Of a stretch of 64,000 nucleotides of DNA, positions 8,122 through 16,179 are shown in pieces. The DNA is taken from contig JBATUR010000013.1 of NCBI GenBank assembly GCA_049671305.1, positions 85,064 to 149,063 of the forward strand, given 5' to 3'. Position numbers and translations under genes: made by a program. This DNA comes from CADCTM01 sp049671305. Its GTDB lineage: Bacteria > Cyanobacteriota > Cyanobacteriia > Cyanobacteriales > Coleofasciculaceae. The notes under the pieces were generated by a model. The model saw only the letters and a program-made list of their open reading frames with translations, was not told where the DNA came from and ran no database searches. Position 1 is the first letter of the stretch. Every line of letters starts with the position of its first letter.

Positions 8122-8514
8122 TTAAACTCGACGCCGCTTAGGTGGGCGACAGCCATTGTGAGGGATTGGCGTTACATCCCGAATCAATGTAATTTCTAGT
8201 TGTGCCCCTTGAAGTGCCCGAATCGCGGTTTCTCGACCTGCACCAGGACCGCTTACCATTACTTCAATTTGACGCATTCCCTGATCTGCTGCTCGTCTTG
8301 CTGCACTATCGGCGGCGGTTTGAGCCGCAAAGGGAGTTCCTTTTTTTGCCCCTTTAAAGCCACTTGAGCCGGCTGATGCCCAAGAAACTACATCGCCTCT
8401 AGTGTCAGTGATGGTAACGATCGTGTTGTTGAAGGTGGACTGGATATAAGCGATGCCGTTGGGTACGTTGCGTTTTTGCTTTTTTGCACCTGTTTTTTTA
8501 GTTGGTCGCGCCAT
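8122..8514 (-). CDS. rpsK: 30S ribosomal protein S11
   Basis: 130 residues. Signatures are the basic N-terminus, GIAYIQSTFNNTIVTITD, and the C-terminal IRDVTPIPHNGCRPPKRRRV. S11 lines the mRNA exit path on the 30S platform. It follows rpsM after 42 bp. Confidence 0.97.
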   Translation of the reverse strand: MARPTKKTGAKKQKRNVPNGIAYIQSTFNNTIVTITDTRGDVVSWASAGSSGFKGAKKGTPFAAQTAADSAARRAADQGMRQIEVMVSGPGAGRETAIRALQGAQLEITLIRDVTPIPHNGCRPPKRRRV

Positions 8515-8556
8515 GTCGCTCTATAAAACTCGTGTTGATTGGATTGAATACATTGA

Positions 8557-8937
8557 TTACTTCTTACCGGGTGCTTTTTTCTTTCCTGCGATCGCCACAC
8601 GCCGACCTCGACGAGTGCGTGCATTGGTACGAGTCCTTTGACCTCTTACAGGAAGCCCCATACGGTGACGACGCCCCCGGTATGAGCCAATGTCTACTAG
8701 ACGTTTGATGTTCAATGACTCCCACCGCCTTAGATCACCTTCAACCTGATAGGCTTCGACGGCGCCTCTGAGAGTAGTGACTTCGCTATCGCTTAAATCC
8801 TTAACTCGTGTATCAGGATTAACTCCGGTTTCTGCCAAAATGGCTTTAGACCGTGATAGACCGATTCCATAGATGTATGTAAGACCAATTTCTACTCGTT
8901 TATCGCGAGGAAGGTCTACACTGGCAATCCGTGCCAC
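8557..8937 (-). CDS. rpsM: 30S ribosomal protein S13
   Basis: 126 residues. It shows ARIASVDLPRDKRVEIGLTYIYGIG at the N-terminus, RRWESLNIKRLVDIGSYRGRRHRMGLPVRGQRT, and a lysine-rich tail ending KKAPGKK. S13 contacts tRNA and forms an intersubunit bridge. The preceding gene is the very short rpmJ. Confidence 0.97.
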   Translation of the reverse strand: MARIASVDLPRDKRVEIGLTYIYGIGLSRSKAILAETGVNPDTRVKDLSDSEVTTLRGAVEAYQVEGDLRRWESLNIKRLVDIGSYRGRRHRMGLPVRGQRTRTNARTRRGRRVAIAGKKKAPGKK

Positions 8938-8995
8938 GCTTTTTTCTCCCTATTCTGATGTTTTGTGCTACAAATGAGTCTAAAGAGTCTGATGA

Positions 8996-9109
8996 CTACC
9001 CTTGACGTTGCTTGTGTTTGGGATTTTGACAAATCACCATAACCCGTCCGCGTCGTCGGATGACACGGCATTTCTCACAAATCTTTTTTACTGACGCTCT
9101 AACTTTCAT
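8996..9109 (-). CDS. rpmJ: 50S ribosomal protein L36
   Basis: 37 residues, read by hand from the ATG at 9107-9109 to TAG at 8996-8998. It begins MKVRASVKKICEKC and ends PKHKQRQG. The three cysteines and one histidine of the zinc ribbon (C-x2-C, then C-x4-H) are intact, so this is the zinc-binding form, in contrast to the L31 of the same cluster. It lies between infA and rpsM, the expected place. Confidence 0.95.
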   Translation of the reverse strand: MKVRASVKKICEKCRVIRRRGRVMVICQNPKHKQRQG

Positions 9110-9211
9110 GCCTGTTTTTGGCCACACTGCAAGCTTAACATTGTATCATTTTTTTGATGGTTTTGGTAGCCAACATCGTTATAAATATTGAGTAAAGATA
9201 TTTCTCTAATC

Positions 9212-9436
9212 CTATTTTTTACGAAGGCGGTATGTAATTCTACCCTTGCTTAAATCGTAAGGTGTTAGCTCAACTTTAACGCGATCACCCGGTAAGATTT
9301 TGATGTAATTTCGGCGAATTTTACCGGAAATATGCGCCAAGACATTAAAGCCATTATCCAAGTCAACTCGAAACATCGCGTTAGGCAAGGATTCTGTCAC
9401 CGTGCCTTCCATTTCAATTAAGTCTTGTTTAGCCAA
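9212..9436 (-). CDS. infA: Translation initiation factor IF-1
   Basis: 74 residues from a TTG start at 9436, translated MAKQDLIEMEGT. An upstream in-frame TTG at 9445 has no room for a ribosome binding site, whereas GAGG lies about 10 nt before 9436, and the resulting N-terminus matches cyanobacterial IF-1. The OB-fold motifs GTVTESLPNAMFRVDLDNG and VKVELTPYDLSKGRITYR are intact. IF-1 blocks the A site during initiation. A TTG start on an essential initiation factor may keep its level low. Confidence 0.93.
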   Translation of the reverse strand: MAKQDLIEMEGTVTESLPNAMFRVDLDNGFNVLAHISGKIRRNYIKILPGDRVKVELTPYDLSKGRITYRLRKK

Positions 9437-9620
9437 TCTGTTCAAACCTCAATTCTCTTGCTCATCTCCATTTACTTCAGACATTGGACACTTAGCCAAT
9501 GAGTTGTTAACATATTTTATCAAATATTGACTCAAAGCGACTAATCTGCTTTGCTTGATGCTTGGCAATTTTATTGAAAAGCTTGCTTTTGCTTAGAAAG
9601 TACTTGGTCAAAATTCGACT

Positions 9621-10175
9621 TCATGAAGTCACAAGCTGCTTGAGAGAGGTAGTCACTTCTTCCATTGGGCGATCGCCATCAACTATTTTTAAAGTAGAGC
9701 GATCGCGATAATAACCAATCAAAGGAGCTGTATCGTTGTTATAAATACTCAAGCGCGTCCGAATTGCCTCTGGAGTATCATCATTACGACCACGCTCTAA
9801 CATTCTTTCAATCAAAACATCATCAGGGACTTCCAAATTAATACATTCACAATGATGCTGCCTCTCTTGCAATAAGCCATCCAAAAAAGTTGCTTGGCTA
9901 ACATTGCGAGGAAAGCCGTCTAAAATCCAACCACCTTGAGCATCAGCTTGATTTAATCGCTCACGCACCAAATCAAGAAGCAACTCATCAGGAACCAACT
10001 CACCTTTCTTCATAAAAGCTTGGGCTTTTTTACCAAGAGGCGTAGCTTGAGCCACCGCACCTCGTAATATATCACCCGTCGAAATATGAGGAATGTTCAA
10101 AATTTCTGCCAGAAGTTTTGCCTGAGTTCCTTTGCCTGCACCAGGCGGACCTAAAAAGATTAATCTTGCTGTCAT
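9621..10175 (-). CDS. adk: Adenylate kinase (short, LID-less form)
   Basis: 184 residues. The Walker A loop GPPGAGKGTQ is at residues 8-17, and HISTGDILR and DGFPRN mark the AMP and lid-hinge regions. At about 210-220 residues, long-type enzymes carry a zinc or beta-sheet LID; here the sequence passes from RMLERGRNDDTPEAIRTRL with no insertion, the short form usual in cyanobacteria. It interconverts AMP, ADP and ATP. secY-adk-infA is a conserved order. Confidence 0.96.
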   Translation of the reverse strand: MTARLIFLGPPGAGKGTQAKLLAEILNIPHISTGDILRGAVAQATPLGKKAQAFMKKGELVPDELLLDLVRERLNQADAQGGWILDGFPRNVSQATFLDGLLQERQHHCECINLEVPDDVLIERMLERGRNDDTPEAIRTRLSIYNNDTAPLIGYYRDRSTLKIVDGDRPMEEVTTSLKQLVTS

Positions 10176-10230
10176 TATCAGTTTTTAAAATTAGCTTTCA
10201 ATTATTAATGATCACCAAACAAAAGTTAGC

Positions 10231-10264
10231 CATTAGTCAATAACCCAATCGCCATTGACTAATG
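10231..10264. repeat. 11-bp perfect inverted repeat between secY and adk
   Basis: CATTAGTCAAT (10231-10241) and ATTGACTAATG (10254-10264) pair perfectly around a 12-nt loop. The second arm lies only 10 bp from the secY stop on the minus strand. It is built from the TTAGTC word seen as tandem heptamers upstream of rplD. Confidence 0.85.
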
Positions 10265-10274
10265 ACTGATCAGG

Positions 10275-11621
10275 CTATTGCTTGACCATACCTTCATAGC
10301 GTTGAGAAATCACATAAGTGCGAACTTGTCTGGCTGTGTCAATTGCCACACCCACCAAAATCAGCAAAGATGTTGCTCCCAAACCTCTTAATGTAGTTAC
10401 ACCAGTCGCACTTTCCACCGCAGTTGGCACGACAGCGACTAATCCTAAAAAGATTGCGCCTAAAAAAGTCAAGCGATTCAAAACCTTCTCAACATAGTCA
10501 CTCGTCGCCTTACCTGGACGAATTCCTGGAATACTAGCTCCCATCTTCTTAAGATTCTGTGACATATCCACAGGATTAACAATCAAAGAAGCATAGAAAT
10601 AACTAAAAAACACAATCAAGAGTAAGTAGACAAGCACATAAATCCAAGGAGCAGGACCATTTGGGTTAAGATAAGTCGCAACTTGATTGAGAGCTTGCCC
10701 AACAGGCGCTAAAAATCCATTTTCACCACCACTACGAGCAAATCCTGCCAAAGATGCTGGCACAATCAAAACCGAAGAGGCAAAGATAATCGGCATAACT
10801 CCACCCTGGTTTAGTTGTAGCGGCAGATAACTTGTCCGTTCTCGGTACAAACGCTTCCCAACTTGACGCCTTGCTGAAATGATCGGAATACGTCTGCTGC
10901 CTTCTTGGACAAAGACAATGCATACGATTGTGAATAGGAAGATCAGTAAGAGAATTACTATCTTTCCCACCGTGTCTCTACCACCTGTTTGAGCAAGTTC
11001 CAGAGTTTGTCCCAGAGTTTTTGGTAAAGAAGAAACAATATTGACAAAAATCAATAATGATGCACCATTACCAATACCTCGTTCCGTGATGATTTCTGAT
11101 ATCCACATCACAAACATCGAGCCCGCAGCCAGAGCTAAAGCAGTTTCGGCAACAAATAGGGGATTAACTCCATTGATAGCATAGGGTCCAAGAACGCCTG
11201 CAGCAATACCAATACTTTGAATTAATGCCCAAACCCCAGCAACAATGCGAGTGTATTGAGAAATCTTGCGTCGTCCAGCTTCACCTTCATCCTTCTGTAA
11301 CTTTTCTAGAGCTGGAATTGCCGCAGTTAGTAGCTGAATGATGATTGAAGCATTGATGTATGGCAAAATACCCAAGGCAAAAATCCCCACAGCAGCAATG
11401 CCGCCTCCCGAAAAAATGTCTAAAAACCCAATCACAGGGCTGTTTTGAATATCTGCTGCAAATCTTGCCCGGTCAATGCCTGGAATCGGCACAAAGACGC
11501 CTAAACGGGCGAGAATTAGCAGTCCGACGGTAACAAGTAGCCGACCTCGAAGACCGGCGGCTTGTGCCATCTGCATAAATGTTTCTTGAGCAGTTGGGGC
11601 TTTGTCTCGATTGACAACCAT
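10275..11621 (-). CDS. secY: Preprotein translocase subunit SecY
   Basis: 448 residues with about ten membrane helices. The N-terminal GRLLVTVGLLILARLGVFVPIPGID, the plug-region IFSGGG, and ITERGIGNGASLLIF plus the C-terminal FFSYFYASLIVNPVDMSQNLKKMGASIPGIRPG blocks are diagnostic. SecY forms the protein-conducting channel. In cyanobacteria the same protein probably serves both plasma and thylakoid membranes. It sits between rplO and adk as in the spc operon. Confidence 0.97.
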   Translation of the reverse strand: MVVNRDKAPTAQETFMQMAQAAGLRGRLLVTVGLLILARLGVFVPIPGIDRARFAADIQNSPVIGFLDIFSGGGIAAVGIFALGILPYINASIIIQLLTAAIPALEKLQKDEGEAGRRKISQYTRIVAGVWALIQSIGIAAGVLGPYAINGVNPLFVAETALALAAGSMFVMWISEIITERGIGNGASLLIFVNIVSSLPKTLGQTLELAQTGGRDTVGKIVILLLIFLFTIVCIVFVQEGSRRIPIISARRQVGKRLYRERTSYLPLQLNQGGVMPIIFASSVLIVPASLAGFARSGGENGFLAPVGQALNQVATYLNPNGPAPWIYVLVYLLLIVFFSYFYASLIVNPVDMSQNLKKMGASIPGIRPGKATSDYVEKVLNRLTFLGAIFLGLVAVVPTAVESATGVTTLRGLGATSLLILVGVAIDTARQVRTYVISQRYEGMVKQ

Positions 11622-11666
11622 AAATGGTTACCTCTATAGGATAGGAGGGTTCACAGCAAGTTGGGT

Positions 11667-12116
11667 TTAACGTGTGATCACTTCGCAGCTACCGCCTGCA
11701 GCCTCAATTTTGCTACGGGCACCAGCCGTAAATGCTGCGGCTTTAATATTTAAAGCAACATTTAGCTCACCATCACCAAGCATTTTTAAAGGACCATCAT
11801 TGGTGGTGACTATGCCCAGATCCATTAGTGAGGCTAAAGTTACTTCGGTGTTAGCCGGAATTTCTGCCAACTTACTTACGTTGATCGTAGTGTAAAGTTT
11901 GGGGTTAATTACCGTAAAGTGCTTGAGCTTGGGCAAACGACGATACAACGGCATTTGACCACCTTCAAAACCAGGTCTTGTGCCACTGCCTGAGCGGGAT
12001 TTTTGACCGCGCATTCCCAAACCACAGCTTGCACCTTGTCCTGCAGCGATACCGCGCCCAACTCGACGGCGACGTTTTTTAGAGCCTTTTTGAGGCACTG
12101 CATCATTTATTCTCAT
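11667..12116 (-). CDS. rplO: 50S ribosomal protein L15
   Basis: 149 residues. The glycine/arginine-rich N-terminal half (GSKKRRRRVGRGIAAGQGASCGLGMRGQKSRSG) threads into rRNA, and the C-terminal globular half ends GGSCEVITR. It follows rpsE directly; the rpmD gene (L30) that stands here in many other bacteria is absent. Confidence 0.96.
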   Translation of the reverse strand: MRINDAVPQKGSKKRRRRVGRGIAAGQGASCGLGMRGQKSRSGSGTRPGFEGGQMPLYRRLPKLKHFTVINPKLYTTINVSKLAEIPANTEVTLASLMDLGIVTTNDGPLKMLGDGELNVALNIKAAAFTAGARSKIEAAGGSCEVITR

Positions 12117-12127
12117 ATTTTTATGTT

Positions 12128-12191
12128 GGTTATTGGTTATTGGTTATTGGTTGTTAGTTATCGGCTGAAAAAAAAACAAATAACGAACAAC
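12128..12191. repeat. Heptamer tandem repeat plus hairpin between rpsE and rplO
   Basis: Three exact GGTTATT heptamers (12128-12148) run into a variant copy and then GTTGTTAGTTAT (12150-12161), which pairs with 12180-12191 apart from one mismatch, around an A-rich loop. It occupies most of the 89-bp gap. Tandem heptamers of this kind (STRR) are known from heterocystous cyanobacteria. Confidence 0.8.
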
Positions 12192-12205
12192 AAACAACTT
12201 TTTAA

Positions 12206-12727
12206 TTAAGCGTAGAGGTTCTCAATGGGAATACCGCGTTCTTCAGCAACTTCTGAAAAAGTGCGTAAAGAGTCAAGGGCGTTTATGGCGGCTCTAGCAT
12301 TATTTAAAGGGTTATTAGAACCCAATTGCTTTGCCAAAATATTGCGGACTCCAGCTAATTCCAAAACTGTACGCACAGCGCCACCAGCAATTACACCGGT
12401 TCCAGGTGCGGCGGGTCGCATCATCACCTTTGCCCCAACGGCAGCGCCGTTAGAAGGGTGAGGAATAGAGTTCGATTTGGTTAAGGGTACATCAATTAAT
12501 TGCTTTTTGCCATCAGCAACACCTTTACGGACAGCGCCAATTACATCACTGGCTTTACCCACACCAACACCAACCTGACCCCGCTCATTACCAACGACAA
12601 CGATGGCGCGGAAGCTTAATTTTTTACCACCTTTGACAACTTTGCTGACACGGCGAATTTGGATGACCCGCTCTTGCCAAGTGGTGTCTTTTTCTTTGGC
12701 GCGGTTACTTTTGCGACGATTTGCCAT
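12206..12727 (-). CDS. rpsE: 30S ribosomal protein S5
   Basis: 173 residues. Recognised by WQERVIQIRRVSKVVKGGKKLSFRAIVVVG and GTGVIAGGAVRTVLELAGVRNILAKQLGS. S5 helps form the mRNA entry channel and contributes to decoding accuracy. The gaps on both sides hold low-complexity repeats. Confidence 0.97.
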   Translation of the reverse strand: MANRRKSNRAKEKDTTWQERVIQIRRVSKVVKGGKKLSFRAIVVVGNERGQVGVGVGKASDVIGAVRKGVADGKKQLIDVPLTKSNSIPHPSNGAAVGAKVMMRPAAPGTGVIAGGAVRTVLELAGVRNILAKQLGSNNPLNNARAAINALDSLRTFSEVAEERGIPIENLYA

Positions 12728-12750
12728 AGTGCTTGTTAGTTAATAGTTAG

Positions 12751-12778
12751 GAGTTGTTAGTTAGGAGTTGTTAGTTAG
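12751..12778. repeat. Two perfect 14-bp direct repeats between rplR and rpsE
   Basis: GAGTTGTTAGTTAG occurs twice back to back (12751-12764, 12765-12778). Partial copies (GTTAGTTAATAGTTAG, GAGGTTAG) lie on both sides. The unit is two degenerate heptamers. No open frame or binding motif explains it. Confidence 0.85.
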
Positions 12779-12831
12779 AGGTTAGAAAATAGCTTTTAAC
12801 CAATTGACTGATCATCAATAACCAACAATCC

Positions 12832-13194
12832 CTAAAAGTCTAGTCCTGCTTCACGTGCAGATTCAGCCAAGGCTTTAACACGACCGTGATAGAGGTTGCC
12901 GCCTCGGTCAAAAACGACTTTTGAGATGCCTTTTTCAATAGACCTTTGAGCAATCAATTTGCCCACTTCCATAGAAGCTTCACAGTCTGAAGTCGATTTT
13001 AAATCTGCTTTGAGTGTGGGTTCTAGAGTAGATGCTGCAGCTAAAGTATGTTGCGAGGCATCATCAATGACTTGCACATAAATGTGGTGATTTGAGCGAA
13101 AAACAGCAAGCCGAGGACGTTCAGCCGTACCTTGTAACTTACGGCGCACCCGCCGATGCCTGCGTTTTACTGATTCTTTACGAGTCATTTTCAT
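12832..13194 (-). CDS. rplR: 50S ribosomal protein L18
   Basis: 120 residues, starting MKMTRKESVKRRHRRVRRKL; an ATG two codons later (13188) is an equally possible start. The motifs RPRLAVFRSNHHIYVQVIDD and VVFDRGGNLYHGRVKALAESAREAGLDF are typical. L18 binds 5S rRNA. Only three bases separate its start from the rplF stop, so translation is probably coupled. Confidence 0.96.
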   Translation of the reverse strand: MKMTRKESVKRRHRRVRRKLQGTAERPRLAVFRSNHHIYVQVIDDASQHTLAAASTLEPTLKADLKSTSDCEASMEVGKLIAQRSIEKGISKVVFDRGGNLYHGRVKALAESAREAGLDF

Positions 13195-13197
13195 GGT

Positions 13198-13737
13198 TTA
13201 CTTCTTACCTGCCTTACCTGCTTTACGTCTGACCGCTTCTCCGAGATAACGAATGCCTTTGCCCTTATAGACTTCCGGTGGTCGGACGGCACGAATACGT
13301 GCAGCCGTGTTACCCACAACTTCTTTGTTGATGCCGGTGACAATTACATTAGTATTAGCTTCAACTGCCACTTGAATGCCATCAGGGGGAACGATTTCGA
13401 CGGGTTTGCTATAGCCAACGTTCAAAATTAAGTTGCGTCCTTGAACCTGGGCTCGATAGCCGACGCCGAGAATTTGAAGACGTTTTTCAAATCCTTTAGA
13501 AACGCCCTCGACCATATTGGCAACCAAGGTTCGAGACAGTCCATGACGTTGACGGGCTGCTCTAGATTCGTCCCGACGCAAGACTTTGAGCGTTTCCCCT
13601 TCTTGTTCTATAATTACTTGCTCAGGAAGTACCCGGTCAAGTTCGCCTTTTGGACCCTTGACAGAAACGTGTTGACCGTTAATGTTTACGGTCACTTTAT
13701 TGGGAATATCGATGATGCGTCTGCCAATACGTGACAT
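13198..13737 (-). CDS. rplF: 50S ribosomal protein L6
   Basis: 179 residues from ATG 13737 (MSRIGRRIIDIPNKV). The 36 extra residues of the longest frame overlap rpsH and do not look like L6. Family blocks include GPKGELDRVLP, LVANMVEGVSKGFEKRLQILGVGYRA, and the C-terminal PPEVYKGKGIRYLGE. L6 lies near the factor-binding site of the 50S subunit. The preceding gene is rpsH. Confidence 0.96.
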   Translation of the reverse strand: MSRIGRRIIDIPNKVTVNINGQHVSVKGPKGELDRVLPEQVIIEQEGETLKVLRRDESRAARQRHGLSRTLVANMVEGVSKGFEKRLQILGVGYRAQVQGRNLILNVGYSKPVEIVPPDGIQVAVEANTNVIVTGINKEVVGNTAARIRAVRPPEVYKGKGIRYLGEAVRRKAGKAGKK

Positions 13738-13810
13738 GACTTGATTCTCCTTGAAAATCCAGAATTTTCTCGCATCAAGAGCCTGAAAAAAGGACTCTGA
13801 CTCTTGATTT

Positions 13811-14212
13811 CTACCACACGTAGCATAGTACTTCGCCACCCACACCCTGACGCCGTGCTTCTCGGTCAGTCATGATGCCACTAGATGTAGAAATTATGGC
13901 AATGCCAATGCCGCCTAATACTCTTGGTAGTTCCTTGCGGTTAGAGTAAACTCTCAAACCCGGCTTACTAACGCGCTTCATCGCGGTAATAATTGGTTGA
14001 CGATTTTTACCTTTGTATTTCAAGGAAACCACCAAGTGTTTTTCAACGCCTTCGCCTGCTTCTTCAAAATCTGCAATAAAGCCTTCGCTTTTGAGCACTG
14101 TGGCAATATTACGGGTCATTCTGGTCGCGGGTACTTTGGTCGTTTGATGTCTTACCAAACACGCATTCCGAATGCGAGTTAACATATCTGAGATTGTGTC
14201 GTTTGCCGCCAT
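13811..14212 (-). CDS. rpsH: 30S ribosomal protein S8
   Basis: 133 residues. Signatures are NDTISDMLTRIRNACLVRHQTTKVPATRM and the C-terminal GGIGIAIISTSSGIMTDREARRQGVGGEVLCYVW. S8 binds the central domain of 16S rRNA and, in Escherichia coli, represses the spc operon. It follows rplE directly; rpsN (S14), which stands between them in many bacteria, is not here. Confidence 0.97.
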   Translation of the reverse strand: MAANDTISDMLTRIRNACLVRHQTTKVPATRMTRNIATVLKSEGFIADFEEAGEGVEKHLVVSLKYKGKNRQPIITAMKRVSKPGLRVYSNRKELPRVLGGIGIAIISTSSGIMTDREARRQGVGGEVLCYVW

Positions 14213-14236
14213 TTTTCCTCTAGATTGAATACAGCT

Positions 14237-14782
14237 TTAGTTCTCCCGGAAGGGCATTCCCATCTCTTTGAGTAAGGCGCGACCCTCTTCGTCGGTTTTG
14301 GCTGTTGTGATAATTGAAATATCCATCCCACGGATTTGATCGACGCTATCGTAGCTAACTTCGGGAAAAATTAGTTGTTCGCGCACGCCCAAGGTATAGT
14401 TACCCGAACCGTCGAAGCTTTTGGGGCTAATGCCACGAAAGTCACGAATTCGAGGCAGTGCTAGGTTAATCAGTCGGTCAAGAAACGAGTACATCCGTTC
14501 TGAACGCAGGGTCACCATCACGCCCACGGGCATTCCTTGACGAATTTTAAAGCCAGCGATCGCTTTTTTGGCTCGTGTTACTACTGGTTTTTGACCAGTA
14601 ATAATCGCTATTTCATTCAAAGACGCTTCCATTGCTTTAGCGTTCTGAGATGCTTCTCCTAAGCCCCGGTTAATCGTAATTTTGATTACCTTGGGGACTT
14701 GATGGATATTTTCATAGCTAAATTGTTCTTGAAGCTTAGGAACGATCGTTTCTTGGTAGAGACTTTTCAAGCGGTTTGTCAT
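14237..14782 (-). CDS. rplE: 50S ribosomal protein L5
   Basis: 181 residues from ATG 14782 (MTNRLKSLYQE), preceded by AAGGAC at good spacing. A GTG six codons upstream (14800) overlaps that site and is rejected. Typical blocks are VPKVIKITINRGLGEASQNAK, GQKPVVTRAKKAIAGFKIRQG and IRGMDISIITTAKTDEEGRALL. L5 binds 5S rRNA and contacts P-site tRNA. Confidence 0.96.
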   Translation of the reverse strand: MTNRLKSLYQETIVPKLQEQFSYENIHQVPKVIKITINRGLGEASQNAKAMEASLNEIAIITGQKPVVTRAKKAIAGFKIRQGMPVGVMVTLRSERMYSFLDRLINLALPRIRDFRGISPKSFDGSGNYTLGVREQLIFPEVSYDSVDQIRGMDISIITTAKTDEEGRALLKEMGMPFREN

Positions 14783-14825
14783 GATTTTTGTCCTTTTCAC
14801 CCTGGGCTTTGTCAGGGGATTAATC

Positions 14826-14863
14826 TTTAGTTATTGATTATTGGGAAATAATTAATAACTAAA
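14826..14863. repeat. 17-bp hairpin directly after the rplX stop
   Basis: Arms 14826-14842 and 14847-14863 pair over 17 positions with one non-Watson-Crick position and a 4-nt loop. The outer ten pairs are TTTAGTTATT/AATAACTAAA. On the transcribed strand the hairpin starts at the base after the rplX stop codon. Confidence 0.85.
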
Positions 14864-15223
14864 TTAGTCAATAATTTCGCCGGTTTTTTTGAGCATTCGC
14901 ACCTTACGACCTTGGTCGTTCATGGTGTAGCAAACACGGCTAGCAACTTTTTGCTTATCAGAATAAAGCATGACGTTGGAGCTGTGAATTGGAGCTTCAA
15001 AGGTGGTAATCTGACCTGTTTCGCCTTCCTGTTGGGGTTTGACGTGCTTGGTTTTGATGTTGATTCCTTTGACGACAATCTTACTGAGCTTAGGTAAAGT
15101 CTGTAAGATTTCTCCAACTTTGCCTTTATCTTTGCCGCAGATCACCTGAACGGTGTCACCTTTTTTTACGTGCATTTTGTAGCGCTTGGAAGTATCCTTT
15201 GCGCCCATAAGCTTGCTTGGCAT
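14864..15223 (-). CDS. rplX: 50S ribosomal protein L24
   Basis: 119 residues. The KOW motif MHVKKGDTVQVICGKDKGKVGEIL is at about residues 17-40. L24 is an assembly initiator of the 50S subunit. The ATG at 15223 abuts the last base of rplN and is preceded, within rplN, by GAGG at 8-nt spacing. The N-terminal 16 residues are a little longer than in many homologues. Confidence 0.96.
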   Translation of the reverse strand: MPSKLMGAKDTSKRYKMHVKKGDTVQVICGKDKGKVGEILQTLPKLSKIVVKGINIKTKHVKPQQEGETGQITTFEAPIHSSNVMLYSDKQKVASRVCYTMNDQGRKVRMLKKTGEIID

Positions 15224-15592
15224 TTAAAGTACCTCTGGAGCGAGGGAAACAATTTTTGTGAAGTTTTTGTCGCGTAGTTCTCGTGCAACTGGACCAAAGA
15301 CGCGGGTTCCTCTGGGGTTACCGTCGGGGTTGATGATCACCGCTGCATTGTCGTCAAATCGGATGCTCATACCGCTGTCTCGGCGCAGTCCCTTGCGGGT
15401 GCGAACAATTACAGCTCGTACAACGTCTGACTTTTTCACTGCCATGTTGGGGATGGCATCTTTGACAACGGCAACGATCACATCACCAACACCGCCATAA
15501 CGCCGATTTCCTGCGCCTAAAACCCGAATGCACATCAGTTTGCGTGCTCCGCTATTGTCGGCAACATTCAGATATGTTTCTTGTTGAATCAT
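15224..15592 (-). CDS. rplN: 50S ribosomal protein L14
   Basis: 122 residues. The near-invariant opening MIQQETYLNVADNSGARKLMCIRVLG and the C-terminal RDKNFTKIVSLAPEVL identify it. L14 forms intersubunit bridges with 16S rRNA. It abuts rplX. Confidence 0.97.
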   Translation of the reverse strand: MIQQETYLNVADNSGARKLMCIRVLGAGNRRYGGVGDVIVAVVKDAIPNMAVKKSDVVRAVIVRTRKGLRRDSGMSIRFDDNAAVIINPDGNPRGTRVFGPVARELRDKNFTKIVSLAPEVL

Positions 15593-15641
15593 GGGTTCCT
15601 CCTTATCTCGTCGTTAGTTGTTAGTTATTTGGCTTGTGTGG

Positions 15642-15675
15642 GTTGTTAGTTCTCCAAAAACTAAAAACTAACAAC
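15642..15675. repeat. 10-bp inverted repeat in a GTTAGTT-rich gap
   Basis: GTTGTTAGTT (15642-15651) pairs with AACTAACAAC (15666-15675). More GTTAGTT words lie upstream at 15613-15628. It fills the 88-bp gap between rpsQ and rplN. Confidence 0.75.
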
Positions 15676-15680
15676 AACAT

Positions 15681-15932
15681 TTAGGCAATCGGTTTATTAG
15701 TGAGGATTTCAGCAACCATCCAGCGTTTGGTACGCGAGAGAGGGCGTGTTTCTTGAATGCGGACGCGATCGCCTGCTTTACACTGATTCTCTTCGTCGTG
15801 GGCTTTATATCGCTTGGTCTGCACTACGATTTTGCCGTATTTGGGATGGGCTGTCCGGTTTTCTACAGCGACAACGACGGTTTTATCCATTTTGTCGCTG
15901 ACTACCAAACCTACCCTTTCTTTGACTGCCAT
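15681..15932 (-). CDS. rpsQ: 30S ribosomal protein S17
   Basis: 83 residues from ATG 15932 (MAVKERVGLVVSDKMDKTV). The longer frame adds 19 proline-rich residues overlapping rpmC and is rejected. AHPKYGKIVVQTKRYKAHDEENQCKAGDRVRIQETRPLSRTKRW is the diagnostic OB-fold core. The gap to rpmC is seven bases. Confidence 0.96.
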   Translation of the reverse strand: MAVKERVGLVVSDKMDKTVVVAVENRTAHPKYGKIVVQTKRYKAHDEENQCKAGDRVRIQETRPLSRTKRWMVAEILTNKPIA

Positions 15933-15939
15933 GTAAGGT

Positions 15940-16176
15940 CTACTCCTGTTCTGCATCGGTTTGTGGGGCAGCGGCGGCGGCGATTTCACGCTCTCTTACC
16001 ACTGTCAGCATCTGAGCCACGCGATGCCTGGCGTGCTTAAATTGATGCGGTTTTTCCAAACGACGGGTTGCCTTTTGCATCCGTAGTTCAAATAGCTCGC
16101 GCTTGGCGGCTAATATGGCATCAGACAGTTCCTGATCATTTAACTTTCTGGCATCTTCTATCTTGGGCAGAGGCAT
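15940..16176 (-). CDS. rpmC: 50S ribosomal protein L29
   Basis: 78 residues. Two helices typical of L29 are seen, with LSDAILAAKRELFELRMQKATRRLEKPHQFKHARHRVAQ in the core. The C-terminal alanine- and glutamate-rich tail is a few residues longer than usual. L29 sits by the exit tunnel near the trigger-factor site. It is three bases from rplP. Confidence 0.96.
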   Translation of the reverse strand: MPLPKIEDARKLNDQELSDAILAAKRELFELRMQKATRRLEKPHQFKHARHRVAQMLTVVREREIAAAAAPQTDAEQE

Positions 16177-16179
16177 AAC

